DNA from: Natranaerofaba carboxydovora
GTDB taxonomy: Bacteria; Bacillota; Natranaerobiia; Natranaerobiales; Natranaerofabaceae
NCBI RefSeq assembly: GCF_022539405.1
Contig: NZ_CP054394.1
Location: forward strand, 2,426,501 to 2,490,500
DNA: 64,000 nt
Direction of reading: 5' to 3'
Shown here: in pieces, positions 28,813 to 35,623 of the stretch
Layout: each line of letters opens with the position of its first letter
Position numbering within the stretch: the stretch's first letter is position 1
Translations under genes and position numbers: made by a program
Notes under the pieces: model-generated
What the model was told of the DNA's origin: nothing
Database searches by the model: none
Seen by the model: only the letters and a program-made list of their open reading frames with translations

Positions 28813-29586
28813 CTAACTATACTTACTTTCAATCTCATTTTTAATACCTTCATTTATTGCAGACACTATATCTTTTTCGTAGTGATACAAGCAATATAAA
28901 GCCCAATTATAATGAATTGCTTTAATATAAACAGGTATTTTTTTAATGTTAAGTAACTTAACTATTGCTAAACGGTGATGTCCTTCTCCGTGCTTTTTTT
29001 GGAGTTCTCCGTTTCTATCTATAAATACAGTTATTTCGTTTTCTTTTTTGTTTCCTAATTCCTCTTGACTCTTATAGCCGTATTTTTTTATATTATTATA
29101 AGTTTTTATCAATTCATTATAATAATTAGCTAATTGCGCAAGGTTCTCGCAACCTTTGGTTTTTTCTAAAGAAATTAAATTCTGTTCTATATTTTTTTTC
29201 ATCATTTTATATTCATCGCACTCCCAATATGAATACCCATAAATGAACAATTGCTTTATACTCTTACAGTTAACATCTGCATTTAGATAATCATCTATTA
29301 ACAATCTTGAACTTATATCCCATCCTCCGTTAATTATAAATTTCCTTTTTTTGCTATTGCAATTTTCAAGAGAAGGTCGTCCACCCCATTTAATTTTATC
29401 CACATCGACATATATTACTTGATGAACTAAACCTTCTGCTTCATCAGGAAATAATTTGATTTGTTTCTCTGAACTAAAATTTAATATATTATACAACTTA
29501 TTAAGTTGAAATGTTTTATACACAAAATGATAAACGCTCTTTAGATAATTTTTTAATGACTTATAACTTCTCGTAAATTGTTCCAA
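28813..29586 (-). CDS. ParB/Srx-fold-like protein of glycan cluster (copy 2)
   Basis: 257 residues, a diverged paralogue of 24651-25325. It shares TVFIDRNGELQKKHGEG followed by HHRLAIVKLL, and the preceding tyrosine-rich helix. Copy 2 has EGHHRLA where copy 1 has GGNHRLA. VDVDKIKWGGRPSL in the N-terminal half resembles the ParB-like VDPDxI strand. Start TTG 29586, with a poor SD. Function unknown; the duplication inside one operon suggests two related substrates. Confidence 0.6.
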   Translation of the reverse strand: MEQFTRSYKSLKNYLKSVYHFVYKTFQLNKLYNILNFSSEKQIKLFPDEAEGLVHQVIYVDVDKIKWGGRPSLENCNSKKRKFIINGGWDISSRLLIDDYLNADVNCKSIKQLFIYGYSYWECDEYKMMKKNIEQNLISLEKTKGCENLAQLANYYNELIKTYNNIKKYGYKSQEELGNKKENEITVFIDRNGELQKKHGEGHHRLAIVKLLNIKKIPVYIKAIHYNWALYCLYHYEKDIVSAINEGIKNEIESKYS

Positions 29587-29670
29587 AAAAACCAGTATAA
29601 TATAATAACTTTTTAGTTAATAACTTTAGCATATACTGTTCTCCCTCTTATTCATATCAATTATCCTCGT

Positions 29671-30429
29671 TTATTTAGGCTCTCCTATAAAAAGTAATCT
29701 TTCAGCGTCTTTATTTATTGATGAAGATTTCCCAAGCACCCTTATGTTCTTTAATCCTCCTTGCTGCAAAAAACTCCTTATATATTCTTCTTGACCTTCA
29801 GGCATTTCAGGCATTTTATAGGACCATTCTTTTTCCTTTTCCTCAGAAGTACCCATTTCAAATATGACAGCTTTTCCAGCTTTCATAGAAATAGAACTTA
29901 TAAACTTTTGGGCAGCCTCTACGCCATCTTTGTAAATAATATGATGTACTACAGATAAACATAAAATTACATCAAAGTTAGGTAGTTTCAAAATATCTGG
30001 TGGCGTCATCCAAGACTTCATTGCAGCAACCCCGGAATTTCCATCATAAAGCCTTGAGACCTCACCAGGTACTAAGCGTTTATCGTCTATTTCTATCCCT
30101 AAAGCAAAATAACCATTACTTGCTATCTGCTTTAATAACCAACCTTCCGCACATCCAATATCTAAAACATTATAAGCATTATGAACTTTTAGTGCATCTA
30201 TTATTAACTCCAAGCGATTTTCGCATTCTCGCTTACTACCACTAAAAGTTTGTCCTTCAATTTCGAGAGGCTGGTAAGGTAATACTAAGTTTTTATACTT
30301 AAAAAATAATTTTTTATGTGCTTTTTTAGTAGATTTATATTGAATACTTTTTAAAATCTTTTTCATTTTTTTTCTTATAAAATTTATGAGTCTAATTTGC
30401 TTAATATATCTAATAAATTTAATAGTCAA
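29671..30429 (-). CDS. class I SAM-dependent methyltransferase
   Basis: 252 residues. Motif I is VLDIGCAEGWLL near residue 93, followed by the acidic strand GIEIDDKR and FDVILCLSVVHHIIY (motif post-II). Probably methylates a sugar or a lipid-linked intermediate of the cluster. The basic N-terminal helix (RYIKQIRLINFIRKKMKK) may associate with the membrane. TTG 30429 has GGAGAG upstream. Confidence 0.8.
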   Translation of the reverse strand: MTIKFIRYIKQIRLINFIRKKMKKILKSIQYKSTKKAHKKLFFKYKNLVLPYQPLEIEGQTFSGSKRECENRLELIIDALKVHNAYNVLDIGCAEGWLLKQIASNGYFALGIEIDDKRLVPGEVSRLYDGNSGVAAMKSWMTPPDILKLPNFDVILCLSVVHHIIYKDGVEAAQKFISSISMKAGKAVIFEMGTSEEKEKEWSYKMPEMPEGQEEYIRSFLQQGGLKNIRVLGKSSSINKDAERLLFIGEPK

Positions 30430-30592
30430 AACTATTTCTCTCCTATCTTAAGGTTATGGAATTATCATAGAATCTACTATGATAAAGTGTGATATGTTTT
30501 TATCTCTTCGGTTCCTATTTATCAGGTTGCTCCCTATGCCCAAATAATGTTTTTATGTTTAGGTGACACTATATTTCAAAATCTAATAAATT

Positions 30593-32038
30593 TTATAATA
30601 CCTTTCTTAAATCCCAATAAATTTTCTTAGTCATGTTCCAGCAAATCAAAATATAAGTACTAGCACCAGCACCAACTACAACTAACAACATTGCTATCTC
30701 GTTATACATTAAGTTAATCAGCATCAATTGTAAGCCAACTACAACAACAGCCATTGTAGCGACAGCCAAAAAAGGCCATTTAGCTATCAAAAGTATGTCT
30801 TTTATACTACGCTCAATAGATTTCATAGCATATAATTGTTTAATGTTTGCAGTTACAATTCCTTTTATTGCTCTTATAGTAATTACAAAAGCTACACCAT
30901 ATTGGGCAAATATAAATAAAGCTGCTATATATAACACATTTGAAAAAGAATCTATTTGAAAATTTAATTTTGATTTCCCAAGGGAATATATCAAATTACT
31001 AGCAGTGCCCGTTGACAAAATAGTAAGAGCAGAAACAACTGAAAACACCTGTATAAATATCACTCCGCCCTGCCAGTCTTCTCCAAATATTAAAGGAACA
31101 AACAAGTTAGCTGTTAATGCTACCCCTATAAAAACCGGAAAAGAAAAGAAAGCAAGTAGTTGTGTAATCTTTTCATAAATCTGAAACAACTCATCTTTTT
31201 TTTCAAGCTTTGAAAAATAAGAATATAGAACTTTGCCAAACGACCTTTTAATAAGCTTCTTTAGTTTTTCAACCATGTTCTTACTAAAGTAATAAAAGCC
31301 TAAAATTTCGGGAGCTAAAAAGTAACCGATTAAAATTTCATCTAAATGTTTTGTAACTGAATTAATAGCTGTTTTGCCAAATACAAATTTGCCAAAATCA
31401 TAGTAATGCCTTAAACTTTCTATACTAGCACTCTTTATCAATTTATAACCTGTTAATTTATAATTGTATATCATAAAAGTAGTAGAGTTTACAAATGCCC
31501 TTAAAATATTAGCATATATTACTGAAATAACTCCATATCCCAAATATAATAGAACTCCTAATAGTATAAAAGAACCTATTTGATTAAATAGCCGCACCTT
31601 AACTAACTGTTTAAATTTCATCTCCCTTTCAAGGGTTGATCTAAATACCAGCGTAGGTGCCTTCAAAATTAACAAGATTGACGCAAGGTGAAGATAGCCA
31701 GCTAAACCAGGAAGTTCAAGGAATCCAGACACAAAAGGCGCAATTAGATTTAGTATCCCAAAAAGTAGCAAGCCTGCCACTATATTGAGTAAAAAAACAG
31801 AGGTTATCTCCTCGTTGTTAACTTCATCTTTTTGAATGATTGCTTTACTAAACCCAAAATCCTCAAACCGTTGGGAGGTATTAATTACTATATTGATAAT
31901 AGCTATATAGGCAAATTCGTAAGGAGATAAAAAAATAGCTTTTAATATATGATTTAATGATTCTATCCCCGCAGAAATTCCTGTTTCTAGAGTTGTCCAT
32001 TTAACCCCAGTAATAAACTTTTTTTTACTCTTTTCCAA
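30593..32038 (-). CDS. flippase (Wzx/MOP superfamily)
   Basis: About 481 residues with twelve to fourteen membrane helices. The N-terminus KFITGVKWTTLETGIS and the repeated helix pairs are typical of the RfbX/Wzx group. It should flip undecaprenyl-linked repeat units to the outer face. The start is TTG 32038, 9 nt after GGAGG; an in-frame ATG further upstream has no SD. It is the first gene of the glycan operon, which runs to 17411. Confidence 0.85.
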   Translation of the reverse strand: MEKSKKKFITGVKWTTLETGISAGIESLNHILKAIFLSPYEFAYIAIINIVINTSQRFEDFGFSKAIIQKDEVNNEEITSVFLLNIVAGLLLFGILNLIAPFVSGFLELPGLAGYLHLASILLILKAPTLVFRSTLEREMKFKQLVKVRLFNQIGSFILLGVLLYLGYGVISVIYANILRAFVNSTTFMIYNYKLTGYKLIKSASIESLRHYYDFGKFVFGKTAINSVTKHLDEILIGYFLAPEILGFYYFSKNMVEKLKKLIKRSFGKVLYSYFSKLEKKDELFQIYEKITQLLAFFSFPVFIGVALTANLFVPLIFGEDWQGGVIFIQVFSVVSALTILSTGTASNLIYSLGKSKLNFQIDSFSNVLYIAALFIFAQYGVAFVITIRAIKGIVTANIKQLYAMKSIERSIKDILLIAKWPFLAVATMAVVVVGLQLMLINLMYNEIAMLLVVVGAGASTYILICWNMTKKIYWDLRKVL

Positions 32039-32382
32039 TTCAGTACTCCTCCATAAAAGAAAACACTCTTTTAAATAACAACACAACTACATTTGATTCT
32101 TAAAATCTATGTTTATTTACCTTTTGTCAGATCACGGCTTTTTTATATTTAGTATTATAGGCGCAATATCCCCTGTTACTAATTAACTATTATAGTTTAA
32201 ATCCATCTACATACCAACCCCTCTATAGACAAATCTACTAGAATAACGTTAGCTTTTAAAACAAATTCTAACACCAAGTTTTACTGTTCTACAAGCCCTT
32301 TTACAAATTCTACAATATGCGCTCATTCCCTGCTTGAAAAAAATTCTTTTTTATCAAAATAAATAGAGGAATTTGACATCTT

Positions 32383-32412
32383 TTGAAGAATTGTTCTTCT
32401 TGTTTGTATAAG
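32383..32412 (+). promoter_or_regulatory. promoter with a 15-bp palindrome in the spacer
   Basis: TTGAAG (32383-32388), an 18-nt spacer, then TATAAG (32407-32412). The spacer holds GAAGAATTGTTCTTC (32385-32399), a perfect 6-3-6 palindrome overlapping the -35. It could be an operator for the ComK-like gene that follows. Confidence 0.4.
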
Positions 32413-32453
32413 AAAATTTTGGCTAGGATTTTAAGACGATTGGAGGTGACAAG

Positions 32454-33032
32454 ATGACTGATACATGAATAACAGGTAGAGAACTAAAAGAAGTATTAAA
32501 GAAGACTAAGCACGATATAGCTGCACTTATACCATACTACACCGAAGATAATAAAAACTACAGCAGGATATTATACAATGATAACAGCACCATATATGTC
32601 AAATCTGCAATGTATTCTCTTATAAGGCGGGTAGTAAAGGCCTTTGGTCAGGATTATAGTACTATGAACCAGATGTACGGAGAATCTTTAAAACAACAGC
32701 TCGTTCCCCTTCCCCTTACCACTTCTTTGATGTTAGTCCCTCTCAAAATGAGAAAGTCAAACAAAAAGCAGGACGGGGCTTATGGGTATGTTAATTTTTA
32801 CGGGATAAGCGAAGTAGACCGAGAAAAATTCAAAGAAAAAGAAGCATTCATCAAGCTAAATGATACTTACACGCAAAAGCTATACCAGGAATACGGTAGT
32901 TCAGTAGATAGGATAAAGGAGTGTATACATGCAGCTCAGGTTTTTCGGCTTAATACAAATATTACAGAAATGATTTATGAGGAGAGTAGGGAGGCTAAGC
33001 ATTTTTCTAATATTAAATTTAATGATAAGTAA
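32454..33032 (+). pseudogene. ComK-like regulator with in-frame TGA at codon 5
   Basis: An excellent SD (TTGGAGGTGAC) precedes ATG 32454, but codon 5 is TGA (32466-32468). The same frame then stays open for 187 codons to a normal stop. The reading ITGRELKEVL, AALIPYYTEDN, SRILYNDN, VPLPL...LVPLKM and DGAYGYVNFYGI parallels the gene at 33317 and, from memory, the layout of Bacillus ComK (P..... CSKII, FG..Y, later FP). No other start occurs before ATG 32610. Either TGA is a mutation (perhaps from TGG) or it is read through. A shortened 140-residue product from 32610 is possible. A terminator follows. Confidence 0.55.
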
Positions 33033-33040
33033 GTGGACAA

Positions 33041-33070
33041 AAGCAGGCGAAAAGGTGCCTGCTTTTTTTA
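33041..33070 (+). terminator. intrinsic terminator
   Basis: AAGCAGGC, an 8-nt loop, GCCTGCTT and a T-run, nine nt after the stop of the first ComK-like gene. Confidence 0.9.
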
Positions 33071-33316
33071 TTATAAAAATATTTAAGATTTAATAAAAAC
33101 TGGGACTTTGTCAAAGTAAGACTCTTTTACTTAGGTAAAATCGCTGCTAATTTGCCTAAAATACTGGGTTCTTGCAGGATAGTACCCCGTAAAGTGCTTG
33201 CGATTTGTAATAAAATAGTGCCGACTTTGGCGAAGTCTTGAATATTTCTGTCGATATTTTACAGTTATAATTTGAAATGTCTTACAAAATAAAATATGGA
33301 AAGTGAGCGATAAAAC

Positions 33317-33853
33317 ATGAAAATGGGTAAGTTCTATCAAAAAGGTAACGACATTATTAATCACGACAACAAGGGCAAGATCTCAGCTATTATCCCCATC
33401 TACGGGGAAGATGGACGTAACTGCAGTAGGATAATCTTTGAGGATGGTACAGAACTGATCAGAAACACTTCTGTAAAGGCATCAATAGGGCTTTTGTTTA
33501 GACTTCATGGCCTAGACCTAAAGACTCTACAAAGATATTACGGGGAGTTCTTTGAAAGTATACATATCCCCCTGCCTATTACCTACAAAACCATTATGAT
33601 TCCCTTGAGGCTTAGAGAGCCCCTTGGAAAACACGACGGTGCTATAGGCTATATAAATTATTATCATATAGATGACCTAGAAGTTATTGAACCTGAAGAT
33701 ATCTTAGGTAAAGAAGAAGTCTATATAACCCTAAACTGCGAGAAGAAAATAAAGGTCCATCAGATACCTAAGACCACAAGGACAAAGATAAACCAGTCAA
33801 AGTTAGTTGCTATTCTTTTCTCTAAGAATTTTAGGGATGATTGTATGGGGTAG
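33317..33853 (+). CDS. ComK-like competence-regulator homologue
   Basis: 178 residues, paralogue of the preceding gene. Shared blocks are ISAIIPIYGEDG, CSRIIFEDGTELI, a central helix, HIPLPITYKTIMIPLRL and HDGAIGYINYYHI, then a strand-rich tail with VYITLNCEKKIKV. The order of CS+II..D, the hydrophobic P.....FP-like strand and G+I...H/Y resembles Bacillus ComK, a DNA-binding activator of competence genes. I rate it a probable PF06338-type protein, not proven. ATG 33317 or 33323; the SD is weak. It ends in a strong terminator. Its last 46 bp recur at 35216-35261. Confidence 0.55.
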   Translation: MKMGKFYQKGNDIINHDNKGKISAIIPIYGEDGRNCSRIIFEDGTELIRNTSVKASIGLLFRLHGLDLKTLQRYYGEFFESIHIPLPITYKTIMIPLRLREPLGKHDGAIGYINYYHIDDLEVIEPEDILGKEEVYITLNCEKKIKVHQIPKTTRTKINQSKLVAILFSKNFRDDCMG

Positions 33854-33864
33854 GGGTTTGGTAG

Positions 33865-33908
33865 GAGCAGGAAGCAGGGTACCGGTTCTCCTGCTTCCTG
33901 CTCTTTTA
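33865..33908 (+). terminator. terminator hairpin built on a REP-like sequence
   Basis: GAGCAGGAAGCAGG (33865-33878) pairs perfectly with 33890-33903, then TTTTA. The loop (ACCGGTTCT) plus right arm match the REP-like family around the RAYT gene at 45-46 kb. It also lies at the end of the convergent VapC gene. Confidence 0.75.
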
Positions 33909-34337
33909 GATATAATCAGGGATCACATCCATATTATCTTTAAAAGCCTCCCGTAGTCTTTTATCCCAACACGCAGAAACAACTTTTTCGTTAGTTTGTC
34001 TAAGCAAAAAATTTGCACTAGCCAGATGAATAGCATCAAAGCCGCGCAGAGGATATTTTTCAACTAATTTACCGGTTGCTTTAATAATTTTATCGCTTAC
34101 CTCTACAGCTAAATAATCTTTGAAGTCCATTTCAAAAGCATTAACTACAGATAAATAATCCTTCTGATCATAATAATTCTCCCGCTTAAGTCTCATAAAA
34201 GCTGCTCTTGTTTCGGCATAAGCAATCTTTGAAGTTGCAACAATATCCGATTTTTCGACTTCAGCATATATTATATCTGTACCTTTTTCATTAACATAGA
34301 GTTTAATTAATGCACTGGTATCTAAGTACAAAATCAT
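33906..34337 (-). CDS. vapC: PIN-domain toxin (VapC family)
   Basis: 143 residues. YLDTSALIKLY opens the PIN fold with the first catalytic Asp. AYAETRAAF supplies the acidic residue of the second motif, and FDAIHLASANFL the third. VapC toxins are magnesium-dependent RNases. The start overlaps the end of the antitoxin gene by 4 nt, the standard coupled layout. Confidence 0.88.
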   Translation of the reverse strand: MILYLDTSALIKLYVNEKGTDIIYAEVEKSDIVATSKIAYAETRAAFMRLKRENYYDQKDYLSVVNAFEMDFKDYLAVEVSDKIIKATGKLVEKYPLRGFDAIHLASANFLLRQTNEKVVSACWDKRLREAFKDNMDVIPDYI

Positions 34338-34606
34338 CTTCTGTCCTCCGATACTATATCCGATGCTTTACTAATATTTTTGCTTTTTAATTTAACGGGA
34401 GTTTTCATCCCTTTGGGTTTATCTCCTTGCCAGGTAGCCATGCCAGTTTTTTGTAACTCTACTATTTCTTTTGGGACTTGCTCCTCATACGGTACTATCC
34501 TGGCAATAGGGATGCCATGTTCTGTGATGACTATGGTTTCACCTTGTTTGACTTGTTTTAAATATTTGCTTAGTTTATTTTTGGCTTCTCTTACTCCTAT
34601 ATCCAA
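34334..34606 (-). CDS. Phd/YefM-type antitoxin
   Basis: 90 residues. REAKNKLSKYLKQVKQGETIVIT with HGIPIARIVPY is the prevent-host-death DNA-binding domain. The C-terminal tail would wrap the PIN toxin. Start TTG 34606, with GGAGG 7 nt upstream. Likely autoregulates the promoter at 34640-34668. Confidence 0.88.
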   Translation of the reverse strand: MDIGVREAKNKLSKYLKQVKQGETIVITEHGIPIARIVPYEEQVPKEIVELQKTGMATWQGDKPKGMKTPVKLKSKNISKASDIVSEDRR

Positions 34607-34639
34607 AACAATACCTCCAATAAATCAATTTGTAGCTAT

Positions 34640-34668
34640 ATTGTACTGTTTTTGTGTCTACAATGCAA
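34640..34668 (-). promoter_or_regulatory. promoter of the phd-vapC pair
   Basis: TTGCAT (34668-34663), 17-nt spacer, TACAAT (34645-34640) on the minus strand, about 34 nt before the antitoxin TTG. Confidence 0.6.
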
Positions 34669-34684
34669 GGAGTGATAACAGTTT

Positions 34685-35055
34685 TTACAGAATTTGTGCC
34701 AGAAAGCCCATCCTTACTAGTGGCTTTAGCCGTGGGATGAATGGCACTTGCATAGCAAAATATGATATAATATAAATAGTCAAGTACAAGACTTAAAAAC
34801 ACTACAACTGAATATATGCGGTTGTTGAGAGTAGCCATTCTCGGGCGTAAAATATTCAATGCCAGACGTTAGTCAGTCGTCAATAAACAGACTGTGATAG
34901 ATGGTAAAAGTCTATCAGCCCATACTGCTATATGCACTGGTATGGGAAGGGTACTGGCATACCCTTAGCTTGGGAGCTGTCCAAAGCAGAAATGGATTGA
35001 GGACGGTAAGCTACCCAAGAATCCCACGCATTTATGCGTGTGGAGCGTCAATTTC
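34685..35055 (+). mobile_element. tnpB-less IS200/IS605-type remnant with omegaRNA-like end
   Basis: The left end has an imperfect hairpin (CCATCC ... CTTTAGCCGTGGGATG) of the same design as the left end of the complete TnpB element at 41.2 kb. It is followed by TATAAT-rich sequence. No transposase ORF remains. The right part (about 34800-35055) has the composition of an omegaRNA: GCTTGGGAGCTGTCC, GAGGACGGTAAGCTACCC and the terminal hairpin CCCACGCATTTATGCGTG. It looks like a non-autonomous derivative. Exact ends need comparison with family members. Confidence 0.5.
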
Positions 35056-35075
35056 TTATCAGGGAATACATAAAA

Positions 35076-35114
35076 TAAAAAAAGGTAATCGCGCTCACCT
35101 GAACGAGACTACCT
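35076..35114 (-). terminator. minus-strand terminator, repeat family copy A
   Basis: AGGTA..., loop, TACCT stem followed on the minus strand by TTTTTTTATTTT. It is the first of three related hairpins (38373-38414, 43213-43253). The homology of copies A and B continues about 45 bp further. Confidence 0.55.
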
Positions 35115-35158
35115 GCTATAGTAGTTTTTCGCACTCACCTGAGTGAGAATAGCTACCT
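35080..35158. repeat. dispersed double-hairpin repeat, copy A
   Basis: About 78 bp alignable with 38381-38455 (aggta.tc.cgct.ac.tgaacg.ga.....acctgc, then cactc.cct). The second half has its own small CTCA/TGAG hairpin. Confidence 0.5.
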
Positions 35159-35190
35159 CTGTTTCTGCTTATAGTCTACCCCATTTAATA

Positions 35191-35261
35191 GCTATAGGCT
35201 ATATAACTAGACTAATTGCTATTCTTTTCTCTAAGAATTTTAGGGATGATTGTATGGGGTA
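35191..35261 (+). pseudogene. remnant copy of the ComK-like gene 3' end
   Basis: GCTATAGGCTATATAA (35191-35206) matches 33641-33656, and 35216-35261 matches 33807-33852 perfectly (46 bp), with the roughly 150 bp in between deleted. Together they are the remains of a third ComK-like gene copy. A terminator follows. Confidence 0.65.
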
Positions 35262-35266
35262 ATACA

Positions 35267-35295
35267 GGGGAGCCCTCTCGTGGCTCCCCATTTTT
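35267..35295 (+). terminator. intrinsic terminator
   Basis: GGGGAGCC, loop CTCTCGT, GGCTCCCC, then ATTTTT. It follows the ComK-like remnant. Confidence 0.75.
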
Positions 35296-35374
35296 GATAA
35301 TTCTACTACTTTGAGCATTCATCTCAAAGTATCTTTGTATTATTAGATGAGCAACGGTTAGCTTAACAGTTTCC

Positions 35375-35623
35375 TTATACGGTTTCCTCTTTTAACATAA
35401 AATCAGCTTCTTGTTTTCCTCTTTCCGTTGCAAAGTATTTATCTTTATGTCGCTCAATTCTACCTGTGATAATATTAGTTTCCAATAGATCCTCGATGTT
35501 GTTCACAAAGATGAACATACCTTCTTTTCCTAACTCTTTTAGGAGTTCTTTATATGTTAACCCTTCTTCGTTTTCACTTAGCACTTTTAAAATTTTAAAT
35601 ATCTCTTTTTTATTCTTTGTCAT
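35375..35623 (-). CDS. small winged-helix protein, partner of HD gene
   Basis: 82 residues. IFKILKVLSENEEGLTY, KELLKELGKEG and a short wing ending GRIERHKDKYFATERGKQEA read as a winged helix. The start overlaps the HD gene stop (TAATG), so the two are translationally coupled. It may regulate or target the HD enzyme. No named family recognised. Confidence 0.6.
   Translation of the reverse strand: MTKNKKEIFKILKVLSENEEGLTYKELLKELGKEGMFIFVNNIEDLLETNIITGRIERHKDKYFATERGKQEADFMLKEETV

Noticed and set aside
32338-32350. AAAA-N5-TTTT motif upstream of the first ComK-like gene, like a ComK box
   Set aside because: Single half-site in very AT-rich DNA; a correctly spaced partner is not visible.
34575-34859. 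94-codon open frame on the minus strand
   Set aside because: Lies over the antitoxin promoter and the IS left end; no SD and no recognisable protein.
34901-35146. 81-codon plus-strand frame
   Set aside because: Coincides with the omegaRNA-like end and a repeat; composition is not protein-like.
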